Source: an uncultured Acetatifactor sp.
Lineage (GTDB): Bacteria > Bacillota > Clostridia > Lachnospirales > Lachnospiraceae
Length of the DNA: 5,805 nucleotides
Reading direction: 5' to 3'
Assembly: GCA_910584435.1 (NCBI GenBank)
Contig: CAJUAP010000103.1
Coordinates: 1 to 5,805 of the forward strand
Shown here piece by piece: positions 1 to 5,805 of the stretch (position 1 is the stretch's first letter; the number at the start of each line of letters is the position of its first letter). The translations under genes were made by a program, and so were the position numbers. The notes beneath the pieces were generated by a model, which was not told the DNA's origin, searched no databases, and worked only from the letters and a program-made list of their open reading frames with translations.

Positions 1-6
1 AACGGA

Positions 7-71
7 AGCCCCCGGGAGAAATTTCAGATGCGCCCTTTGCAGCTGAAAATTTCTCCCCACAAGGGGGGGCT
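7..71. repeat. Long nested inverted repeat in the aspS leader
   Basis: The two arms 14-27 and 43-57 pair over 14 base pairs with a single bulged A on the 3' arm. The core is GGGAGAAATTTCAG against CTGAAAATTTCTCCC. Inside it TGC (29-31) can pair with GCA (39-41), leaving a 7-base loop. Outside it AGCCCCC (7-13) can pair with GGGGGCT (65-71), leaving CACAAGG-type unpaired bases on one side only. There is no T-run after the structure, so it is not a classical intrinsic terminator. It ends about 25 bases before the aspS ribosome binding site. It could be an mRNA leader structure, the 3' end of an upstream transcription unit, or a dispersed palindromic repeat; the sequence does not decide between these. 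The pairing is seen directly; the role is unknown. Confidence 0.7.
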
Positions 72-95
72 GGAGTGGAGAGACGGAACTATAAT

Positions 96-101
96 AGGAG
101 G
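96..101 (+). promoter_or_regulatory. Ribosome binding site of aspS
   Basis: A perfect AGGAGG lies 5 bases before the ATG at 107. It selects this start over the in-frame ATG four codons later (119), which has no comparable site. Confidence 0.9.
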
Positions 102-106
102 AAACT

Positions 107-1903
107 ATGGCAGAGTCAATGAAGGGGTTGAAAAGGACCCATCGCTGCGGTGAACTTTCTGCTGCAAATGCGGGAGAAGCTGTCACTGTGATGGGATGGG
201 TACAGAAACAGCGGAATAAGGGCGGTTTGATTTTCGTGGATCTGCGTGACCGCACAGGTATTCTGCAGGTGATATTTGAAGAGAAGGACTGCGGACAGGA
301 GAATTTTGAGAAAGCGGAGAAGCTGCGCAGTGAGTTTGTGATAGCTGTCACAGGCAGGGTGGAACGGCGAACAGGTGCGGAGGATAAGAAAGCGGTCAAT
401 GAGAATCTGGCTACGGGAGAAATTGAAATCCGTGCGGCGCAGGTGAGGGTTTTGTCCGAGGCGGAGACACCACCTTTTCCTGTTGAGGCGGAATCCAAGA
501 CCAAAGAAGAACTGCGCTTGAAATACCGTTACCTGGATCTGCGCAGACCGGATCTGCAGAAGAATCTTATACTGCGCAGCGGTATTGTGGCAGCAATCCG
601 TACTTTTCTGACGAAGGAAGGTTTTCTTGAGATTGAGACACCGATTTTAAATAAATCCACGCCGGAGGGGGCAAGGGATTATCTTGTGCCAAGCCGTGTG
701 CACCCGGGAACCTTTTATGCATTGCCCCAGTCGCCGCAGATTTTTAAACAGCTGTTGATGTGTTCCGGATATGACCGCTATTTCCAGATTGCAAAATGCT
801 TCCGGGACGAGGATCTGCGTGCGGACAGACAGCCTGAGTTTACCCAGGTGGACTTGGAGATGTCCTTTGTGGATGTGGATGATGTGATTGATGCAACGGA
901 GAGAATGGTGGCTGCTGTCTGTAAGGAGGCAATCGGGCTGGAGGTTGCGCTTCCGATTGTACGTATGACCTGGGATGAGGCGATGAATCGGTTTGGCTCT
1001 GATAAGCCGGATACCCGTTTCGGCATGGAGCTTACGGATGTGTCCGAAGTTGTGAAGAACTGTGGATTTGCTGTGTTTACCGGGGCTTTGGAAGCAGGAG
1101 GCAGCGTCAGGGGCATTAATGTAAAGGGACAGGCGGAAATGCCCAGGAAGAAAATTGACGCCCTGGTAGAATTTGCGAAAGGATACGGAGCAAAGGGTCT
1201 GGCATATCTGTGTGTGCTGCCGGACGGCAGTTATAAATCCTCCTTTGCTAAGTTTATGACGGAGGATGAATTGAAGACTTTGGTGGAAGCCATGAGCGGA
1301 GAGCCGGGAGACCTGCTGCTGTTTGCGGCAGACCGTCTGAAGATTGTGTGGGCTGTGCTGGGAGCGCTTCGGGTAGAACTGGCAAAGCAGCTTGGGCTAA
1401 TCGACAGCAATCAATTCAATTTCCTGTGGGTGACGGAATTCCCTCAGTTTGAGTGGAGTGATGAGGAAGAGCGGTATGTGGCAATGCATCATCCCTTTAC
1501 CATGCCCATGGAAGAGGATCTGGAATTGTTAGAGACGGAGCCTGGCAGAGTGCGGGCGAAGGCTTACGACATTGTGCTGAACGGTGTGGAATTGGGCGGC
1601 GGCAGTGTGAGAATCTTCCAGAGTGATGTACAGGAAAGGATGTTTGAAGCTCTTGGATTTACGAAGGAAAAGGCGCATGAACAGTTTGGTTTCCTGTTAG
1701 ATGCCTTTCGCTATGGTGTTCCGCCCCATGCAGGACTGGCAATCGGGCTTGACCGTTTTGTTATGCTGTTGGTGAAGGCTGAGAATATCCGCGAAGTCAT
1801 TGCCTTTCCTAAGGTAAAAGACGCTTCCTGCCTTATGTCGGAAGCACCCAATACAGTGGATGATAAACAGCTGGAAGAGCTGCACCTGCGTATTACGGAG
1901 TAA
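107..1903 (+). CDS. aspS: Aspartyl-tRNA synthetase (bacterial type, complete)
   Basis: This class II aminoacyl-tRNA synthetase charges tRNA-Asp with aspartate in the cytoplasm. The 598-residue protein has the usual length and domain order of bacterial AspRS. An N-terminal OB-fold anticodon-binding domain spans about residues 15-110 (GWVQKQRNKGGLIFVDLRDR). Class II motif 1 lies near 165-190 (GFLEIETP, then STPEGARDYLVPSR). The QSPQIFKQLLM stretch and motif 2 follow, with FRDEDLRADRQPEFTQ starting at F232. The bacterial GAD insertion domain covers roughly 290-410. The C-terminal part carries HPFTMP, ELGGGSVRI and motif 3, GLAIGLDR (543-550) with the ATP-binding Arg550. No key residue appears missing. 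In the anticodon domain, Lys replaces the His or Leu seen in some AspRS at the loop linked to tRNA-Asp/Asn discrimination, so I cannot say whether the enzyme also charges tRNA-Asn. The gene is followed after 38 bases by the PPTase gene. Its promoter is probably upstream of the window; no T-box core is visible in the 106 leader bases. Confidence 0.98.
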   Translation: MAESMKGLKRTHRCGELSAANAGEAVTVMGWVQKQRNKGGLIFVDLRDRTGILQVIFEEKDCGQENFEKAEKLRSEFVIAVTGRVERRTGAEDKKAVNENLATGEIEIRAAQVRVLSEAETPPFPVEAESKTKEELRLKYRYLDLRRPDLQKNLILRSGIVAAIRTFLTKEGFLEIETPILNKSTPEGARDYLVPSRVHPGTFYALPQSPQIFKQLLMCSGYDRYFQIAKCFRDEDLRADRQPEFTQVDLEMSFVDVDDVIDATERMVAAVCKEAIGLEVALPIVRMTWDEAMNRFGSDKPDTRFGMELTDVSEVVKNCGFAVFTGALEAGGSVRGINVKGQAEMPRKKIDALVEFAKGYGAKGLAYLCVLPDGSYKSSFAKFMTEDELKTLVEAMSGEPGDLLLFAADRLKIVWAVLGALRVELAKQLGLIDSNQFNFLWVTEFPQFEWSDEEERYVAMHHPFTMPMEEDLELLETEPGRVRAKAYDIVLNGVELGGGSVRIFQSDVQERMFEALGFTKEKAHEQFGFLLDAFRYGVPPHAGLAIGLDRFVMLLVKAENIREVIAFPKVKDASCLMSEAPNTVDDKQLEELHLRITE

Positions 1904-1941
1904 AAGAGAGGGTTTCAGGGCGGTGTGAATTGGAAGGATGA

Positions 1942-2691
1942 ATGTATGTGGAAGGGATGATGCGGAATAAAAATTACCTCCTGTCCATAAGGGAATTCCT
2001 GGAAGGGGAAAACAGCGGGATGCTGTTGAAGGAGGCTTTCTGTAAGGTGGATGTTAAGCGGCGCAGCAAAGCAGAGCGTATGAGGACGGACAGGGGGAAA
2101 GCAGCCTGTCTGGGGGCGGGGCTTTTGCTGCAGCTGGCCGTAAGGGAGGCTGTGGGAGCATGCGGTGATGCAGGCCGCCGGGATATGGGGGAGGAAATCC
2201 ACAGTGAGGATGTTCTGCGCAGATTTTCGGTTTCCTGGCTTCTGGAAAGCATTTCATATTCTATTCCCATATCTTATTATTACGGAAAAAACGGAAAACC
2301 TTATTTTCAGGAGTATCCTTTTTACTTCAACCTATCCCATTCAGGCGATTATGTATTCTGTGCCTTGTCCTCCGGTGAAGTAGGTGCAGACATCCAGCAG
2401 TATTGCAGCAATGACAACAAGCGTCTGGCGGAGCGCTTCTTTTCCCCGCAGGAGATTCTGGCTCTGCAGGGCTGCGGGGAAGGGAAGAATGCACTGTTTT
2501 ACCGGCTGTGGGCCAGGAAAGAAGCGTATGGCAAGCTGACCGGCGAGGGGATTGCCCCTGTCATAGGGATGAATTTTCTGCCCGAAGCAGCGCAGAGGGC
2601 TGGGGGCAGAAAATTAGTATGGGAAGAATACAGTGAGCCGGAGGGTTATCATCTGGCCATTTGCCGGTACGATGCACATTCCCTGGAATAA
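1942..2691 (+). CDS. Sfp-type 4'-phosphopantetheinyl transferase
   Basis: The product is predicted to move the 4'-phosphopantetheine arm of coenzyme A onto a serine of acyl or peptidyl carrier proteins in the cytoplasm. The 249-residue length fits the two-lobed Sfp class and not the short trimeric AcpS class. The family motifs appear in order: GKPYF (118-122), FNLSHSG (129-135), VGADIQQ with metal-ligand Asp150, and LWARKEAYGKLTGEG with Trp190, Lys193 and Glu194. Gln152 stands where Sfp has its second acidic metal ligand (Glu109). The N-terminal ~100 residues are only weakly recognisable, as is usual in this family. The start at 1942 has GGAAGG (1932-1937) 4 bases upstream; ATGs at 1957 and 1960 are alternatives that would remove 5 or 6 residues. 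An in-frame TGA at 1939 excludes any longer form. The 38-base gap after aspS suggests co-transcription. No carrier-protein, NRPS or PKS gene is visible, so the substrate is unknown. Confidence 0.92.
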   Translation: MYVEGMMRNKNYLLSIREFLEGENSGMLLKEAFCKVDVKRRSKAERMRTDRGKAACLGAGLLLQLAVREAVGACGDAGRRDMGEEIHSEDVLRRFSVSWLLESISYSIPISYYYGKNGKPYFQEYPFYFNLSHSGDYVFCALSSGEVGADIQQYCSNDNKRLAERFFSPQEILALQGCGEGKNALFYRLWARKEAYGKLTGEGIAPVIGMNFLPEAAQRAGGRKLVWEEYSEPEGYHLAICRYDAHSLE

Positions 2692-2715
2692 AATATATTC
2701 ACGGGCAATATAATC

Positions 2716-2844
2716 GTTACTGTTCACTCCGTTCACAGTAACAAGCCTTCACAGAAGGCTTTAGGCACAGAAGCCGCAAAGACAGCGGCTTCGCGCACAG
2801 CAGTCTCGGGTTTGTCACGCAAAGGACGCGAGGTGAAAAGTAAC
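2716..2844. repeat. Composite palindromic intergenic element (MITE- or RNA-like)
   Basis: The ends GTTACTGTTCAC (2716-2727) and GTGAAAAGTAAC (2833-2844) are inverted repeats that match at 11 of 12 positions. Between them lie three perfect 8-bp hairpins: GTTACTGT/ACAGTAAC (2716-2723 with 2735-2742, 11-base loop), AAGCCTTC/GAAGGCTT (2743-2750 with 2754-2761, 3-base loop) and GAAGCCGC/GCGGCTTC (2770-2777 with 2785-2792, 7-base loop). A weaker fourth can form from CTCG (2805-2808) with CGAG (2829-2832), enclosing TTTG/CAAA. The left end takes part in both the first hairpin and the outer pairing, so these two states exclude each other. No transposase or long ORF is present. The reverse-strand reading frame here ends in ACYCERSEQ, which I recall from many spurious clostridial ORFs; this suggests a dispersed repeat, but copy number cannot be seen from one window. 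Confidence 0.7.
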
Positions 2845-2846
2845 AT

Positions 2847-2902
2847 AAAATCTGCCGTAAGCTCATTGTGCCTGTCCACTGTGGGACGGCATGGCAGATT
2901 TT
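2847..2902 (+). terminator. Ten-bp stem-loop, possible terminator after the PPTase gene
   Basis: AAAATCTGCC (2847-2856) pairs perfectly with GGCAGATTTT (2893-2902). The 36-base loop contains a smaller stem (GTCC 2874-2877 with GGAC 2884-2887). An alternative register pairs GCCGT (2854-2858) with ACGGC (2886-2890). The 3' arm ends in four Ts and the 5' arm begins with four As, so either strand could use it. The long loop and short T-run make it a poor intrinsic terminator, and it may instead be another palindromic repeat. The pairing is certain; the terminator role is tentative. Confidence 0.35.
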
Positions 2903-3032
2903 AGCGACCACCAGTATAAATTCTGCGGCAGTGAAAATTGTAAAATGCAATAGTTATGTCAGGGCATGGAGCTGCTGCCGTAAGATTATGGTAATGGCTC
3001 GGTGATCTGTCTGAACTGTTGCAGATTATATT
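2903..3032. other. Intergenic stretch before the exporter genes, no gene seen
   Basis: No coding region is supported here on either strand. A TATAAA (2915-2920) and a TAAAAT (2941-2946) resemble -10 boxes, but neither has an acceptable -35 box at 16-18 bases. The decamer CTGCCGTAAG occurs at 2975-2984 and also at 2852-2861, inside the preceding stem-loop. CGGCAG (2926-2931) could pair with CTGCCG (2975-2980). The promoter of the exporter genes should lie in this stretch or in the repeat before it, but I cannot place it. Confidence 0.5.
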
Positions 3033-3037
3033 AGGAG
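3033..3037 (+). promoter_or_regulatory. Ribosome binding site deciding the first exporter start
   Basis: AGGAG lies 8 bases before the ATG at 3046. This supports that start over the in-frame TTG at 3019, which would add nine residues (MQIILGVCS) and would place this site inside the coding region. Confidence 0.8.
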
Positions 3038-3045
3038 TATGTAGC

Positions 3046-4875
3046 ATGAAAAAATTGTTGAAATATCTGAACAATTATAAGAAAGAATCCATTCTGGCGC
3101 CGCTTTTTAAATTATTGGAGGCGTTTTTTGAATTGCTGGTGCCCCTTGTCATGGCAAATATTATTGACAGGGGAATTGCAGGGGCCGATATGGGATATAT
3201 CTGGAAAATGGGCTTCTGCCTGCTTGCGTTAGCCGTGGTAGGACTGGTCTCTTCCATTACGGCACAGTTTTTTGCGGCAAAGGCAGCGGTGGGATTTTCT
3301 ACCGGGCTTCGCCAGGCGTTATTTGACCATATTCAGGGATTGGATTTTACCAACATAGACAAAGCGGGTACTTCTACCATGATTACCCGTATGACAAGCG
3401 ATATCAATCAGGTGCAGTCAGGAGTCAATATGGTGCTGCGCCTGTTCCTGCGTTCTCCCATTATTGTCTTTGGCGCCATGATTATGGCTTTTACCATTGA
3501 TGTAAAGAGCGCTTTGGTATTTGTGGTGGCAATTCCCATGCTTGCCATTGTGGTATTCGGGATTATGATGTGGACCATGCCGTTGTACAAAAAAGTACAG
3601 TCCGGGCTGGATAAGGTGCTGGGTGTCACAAGGGAAAATCTTACCGGCGTCCGGGTTATCCGCGCCTTTCACCAGGAGAAAGAAGAAGAAGCCAGGTTTA
3701 TGGGATTTACAAAAGCCCTGGCGGACAGTCAGATTTTTGTAGGAAAAATCAGTGCGGTTATGAATCCGGTGACGTTTTGTGTGGTCAACGGCGCCATCAT
3801 TGTATTGATTTACATAGGGGCCATCCAGGTGGATGTGGGCAATTTAAGCCGCGGCGAAGTGGTTGCCATTATCAACTATATGTCCCAAATCCTGGTAGAA
3901 CTTGTAAAGCTGGCAAATCTGATTATTACCATAACCAAAGCGCTTGCCTGTGCGGACCGCGTGGCAGGGGTTTTTGAAATTCAAAACAGTGATCCGGCAA
4001 AGGGACTGGAAGCATTTGGTGTGGAGAGAATATCCGTGGGAAGAGATGGCTTGGGAGATACAGCGCCTTTTCTTCAGTTTGATCATGTATCCCTGACGTA
4101 TGCAGGGGCAGGTGCGGAAACTCTCCATGAGATTGACTTCTCGGTGAAGAAAGGGGAAACAGTAGGTGTTATCGGCGGTACGGGTTCCGGCAAGTCCTCT
4201 CTGGTGAATATGATTCCCGGTTTCTATCCTGCAACAGGTGGAGCAGTCCGTCTGAATGGCAGGGATATCCGGTGCATGTCCCAGGAAGAGCTGCGGAGCC
4301 GCGTGGGGGTGGTACCTCAGAAGGCAGTGCTTTTTAAGGGAACTATCCGCAGCAATCTGCAGTGGGGCAGACCGGATGCCACAGAAGATGAAATGTGGCA
4401 GGCAATCAATACGGCCCAGGCAAGAGAAGTGGTGGAGGGCAAAGCAGGGGGACTGGATGCGGAAATTGCCCAGAACGGCAGGAATCTCTCAGGAGGACAG
4501 AGGCAGAGACTGACTATTGCAAGAGCACTGGTGCGCAAGCCGGAAATATTGATTCTTGACGATAGCGCTTCGGCATTGGATTATGCCACCGATGCAAGCC
4601 TCAGGGCAGCGCTGCGTGGGCTGGAAGGCGATACTACCACGTTTATTGTTTCCCAGAGAGCTTCTTCCATACGCCATGCGGATAAGATTATTGTCCTGGA
4701 TGACGGTGAGATGGCAGGCATAGGAACCCATGAAGAGCTGCTGGCAGACTGCGGTGTATACCAGGAAATTTATTATTCGCAATACCCTGAGGAGAGACTG
4801 AAGGCGGCAAGGGAGAGCGGCAGCACCGGGAAACAGCAGGTACAGGAAGGGGGCAGGAACTATGGCGGCAGATAA
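3046..4875 (+). CDS. ABC exporter half-transporter with degenerate ATPase site
   Basis: This 609-residue protein fuses a type IV (ABCB-like) membrane domain to one nucleotide-binding domain. Six hydrophobic segments lie near residues 17-40, 52-77, 132-151, 156-178, 241-261 and 272-297. The ATPase part has A-loop Tyr352, Walker A GGTGSGKS (377-384), Q-loop Gln425, signature LSGGQ (481-485), Walker B ending ILILD (Asp505) and D-loop SALD. Two catalytic positions deviate: Asp506 replaces the catalytic Glu and Gln537 replaces the switch-loop His (VSQRASSI). The same pair of changes is known in TAP1, and Asp for Glu occurs in one subunit of heterodimeric bacterial exporters such as TM287/288, LmrCD and BmrCD. 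The next gene overlaps it and encodes a second half-transporter, so the two probably form one heterodimeric pump. The cargo cannot be told; drugs, lipids or peptides are all possible. The last ~25 residues are hydrophilic and Gly/Gln-rich and overlap the next gene's start. Confidence 0.95.
   Translation: MKKLLKYLNNYKKESILAPLFKLLEAFFELLVPLVMANIIDRGIAGADMGYIWKMGFCLLALAVVGLVSSITAQFFAAKAAVGFSTGLRQALFDHIQGLDFTNIDKAGTSTMITRMTSDINQVQSGVNMVLRLFLRSPIIVFGAMIMAFTIDVKSALVFVVAIPMLAIVVFGIMMWTMPLYKKVQSGLDKVLGVTRENLTGVRVIRAFHQEKEEEARFMGFTKALADSQIFVGKISAVMNPVTFCVVNGAIIVLIYIGAIQVDVGNLSRGEVVAIINYMSQILVELVKLANLIITITKALACADRVAGVFEIQNSDPAKGLEAFGVERISVGRDGLGDTAPFLQFDHVSLTYAGAGAETLHEIDFSVKKGETVGVIGGTGSGKSSLVNMIPGFYPATGGAVRLNGRDIRCMSQEELRSRVGVVPQKAVLFKGTIRSNLQWGRPDATEDEMWQAINTAQAREVVEGKAGGLDAEIAQNGRNLSGGQRQRLTIARALVRKPEILILDDSASALDYATDASLRAALRGLEGDTTTFIVSQRASSIRHADKIIVLDDGEMAGIGTHEELLADCGVYQEIYYSQYPEERLKAARESGSTGKQQVQEGGRNYGGR
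4849..4853 (+). promoter_or_regulatory. Ribosome binding site for the second exporter gene
   Basis: A purine tract, AGGAAGGGGG, ends at 4853, 8 bases before the ATG at 4862. A second AGGA (4855-4858) is only 3 bases away. Both lie inside the end of the first exporter gene, as expected for coupled translation. Confidence 0.6.
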
Positions 4876-5805
4876 AAAAACAGCAGCATCGGATAAGGAA
4901 GCAGACAAAACAACTGCTCATAGAGAAGCCGGTAAGGAAAAGAAGACATTCGGAAGCAGCAGTCAGATGGCAGCGTTAAAGCAGGTATTAGGATATATCC
5001 GCCGATATTGGGTGATGGTAGGGATGTCCCTGATCCTTGCGGCAGTGACGGTTGTGCTGACACTCTATATTCCCATCCTTACAGGCGATGCAGTGGATCT
5101 GCTTCTGGGAAAGGGAAAGGTGGATTTTGCGGCGATTACCTCCATTATGGTGAAAATGGGGATTGCCATGGTGATTACTGCGGCGGCCCAATGGGTGATG
5201 AATACCTGTAATAACCACATTACTTATCATGTGGTCAAGGATATCAGGGAGGATGCCTTCCGCAGACTGGAGCAGCTGCCTTTAAAATACCTGGATGCCC
5301 ATGCCTATGGCGATATTGTAAGCAGAGTCATTGCAGATGTGGATACCTTTGCGGATGGCCTGCTGATGGGATTTACACAGCTTTTTACCGGTGTGCTGAC
5401 CATTGTGGGTACACTTGTGTTTATGCTGGTGACGAACATACCGATTGCGCTGGTGGTGATTTGTATTACACCGGTATCATTTCTGGTGGCCAGGTTTATT
5501 GCAACCAGGACTTATTCCATGTTCAAGCTTCAATCCACCACCAGGGGCGAACAGACTTCCCTGATAGAGGAGATGATTGGGAATCAGAAAATCGTGAAGA
5601 CATTTTCAAGGGAAGCGGCTGTGCATGATCAGTTTGCGGAGATCAACGGCAGATTGGAGAAATGTTCTCTGAAGGCCATTTTCTTTTCGTCCATTACCAA
5701 TCCGGCCACACGTTTTGTCAACAGCCTTGTATATGCGGGCGTGGGAATCTTCGGCGCTTTTGTGGCCATTCGGGGCGGTATCAGCGTGGGACGGCTTTCC
5801 TGCTT
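4862..5805 (+). CDS. ABC exporter half-transporter, second subunit (3' end cut by window)
   Basis: An open frame runs from the ATG at 4862 to the window edge, giving 314 residues. It overlaps the first exporter gene by 14 bases. The sequence is the membrane domain of an ABCB-like exporter: hydrophobic segments near residues 51-73, 92-113, 170-191, 195-215 and 280-303. Family-typical patches include VKDIREDAFRRLEQLPLKYLD (126-144 region), YGDIVSRVIADVD (about 149-161), TSLIEEMIGNQKIVKTFSRE and ITNPATRFVNSLVYAGVG. These match the YheH/BmrD/LmrD-like partner class. The sixth membrane segment and the whole ATPase domain lie beyond the window. The first ~35 residues are hydrophilic and rich in Lys, Ala and Glu, an extension before the first membrane helix. 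As partner of a degenerate subunit, it should carry a normal catalytic Glu and His, but this cannot be seen here. Confidence 0.93.
   Translation, partial: MAADKKTAASDKEADKTTAHREAGKEKKTFGSSSQMAALKQVLGYIRRYWVMVGMSLILAAVTVVLTLYIPILTGDAVDLLLGKGKVDFAAITSIMVKMGIAMVITAAAQWVMNTCNNHITYHVVKDIREDAFRRLEQLPLKYLDAHAYGDIVSRVIADVDTFADGLLMGFTQLFTGVLTIVGTLVFMLVTNIPIALVVICITPVSFLVARFIATRTYSMFKLQSTTRGEQTSLIEEMIGNQKIVKTFSREAAVHDQFAEINGRLEKCSLKAIFFSSITNPATRFVNSLVYAGVGIFGAFVAIRGGISVGRLSC

Noticed and set aside
90..95. Perfect TATAAT just before the aspS ribosome binding site
   Set aside because: Transcription would start at or inside the ribosome binding site, and the -35 region is a G-tract with no TTGACA-like sequence.
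1..153. Frame 1 is open from the window edge to a TGA at 151-153, possibly the end of an upstream gene
   Set aside because: The reading crosses the long hairpin and runs into aspS. The residues resemble no expected upstream protein such as HisRS, and another frame is open over nearly the same length.
778..1116. Reverse-strand open frame inside aspS
   Set aside because: It is Ser/Thr-rich, low-complexity translation opposite a clear AspRS coding region and has no independent support.
2709..2714. Perfect TATAAT after the PPTase stop codon
   Set aside because: No -35 box is found 16-18 bases upstream and there is no extended -10. It is mentioned in the repeat finding only as a possibility.
2716..2902. 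CRISPR array
   Set aside because: The repeats are inverted hairpins of differing sequence, not evenly spaced identical direct repeats with spacers, and no cas gene is present.
2717..2950. A 77-codon reverse-strand open frame ending in ACYCERSEQ
   Set aside because: It lies across the palindromic repeats, has no ribosome binding site or protein-like features, and its end is simply the translation of the hairpin repeat. I treat it as a spurious frame.
4489..4908. Reverse-strand 139-codon open frame opposite the exporter ATPase domain
   Set aside because: It lies opposite conserved LSGGQ and Walker B codons and is a shadow of that gene.

Overview
The window reads as a chromosomal segment from a low-to-mid GC Firmicute, most likely a gut clostridium of the Lachnospiraceae type. 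The support is strong AGGAGG-type ribosome binding sites, a bacterial AspRS of the GAD-containing type, a tandem heterodimeric ABC exporter pair, and a palindromic intergenic repeat whose reverse strand would encode the peptide end ACYCERSEQ, which I recall from spurious small ORFs in clostridial genomes. The taxonomic call is inference, not a database result. All genes lie on the + strand.

Layout: positions 1-106 are a leader with a long nested hairpin (7-71) and a strong ribosome binding site. aspS (107-1903) is complete. A 38-base gap leads to a complete Sfp-type 4'-phosphopantetheinyl transferase gene (1942-2691), probably co-transcribed with aspS. A 354-base intergenic region (2692-3045) follows. 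Its first two thirds are densely structured: a 129-base element bounded by near-perfect 12-base inverted repeats and filled with hairpins (2716-2844), then a separate 10-bp stem with a long loop (2847-2902). The last 140 bases hold no recognisable gene or convincing promoter.

The exporter pair comes next. The first half-transporter (3046-4875) is complete. The second (4862 to the window end) starts inside the last codons of the first and is cut by the window edge after most of its membrane domain. The first subunit has a canonical Walker A and LSGGQ motif, but Asp replaces the catalytic Glu after Walker B and Gln replaces the switch His. This marks it as the degenerate-site partner of a heterodimeric exporter of the TM287/288, BmrCD or LmrCD kind.

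Two functional blocks are visible: a translation/cofactor-transfer block (aspS plus PPTase) and a membrane export block, separated by the structured repeat region. I see no clear new protein system. The least explained part is the composite repeat at 2716-2844, with its mutually exclusive pairings, and the hairpin in front of aspS.
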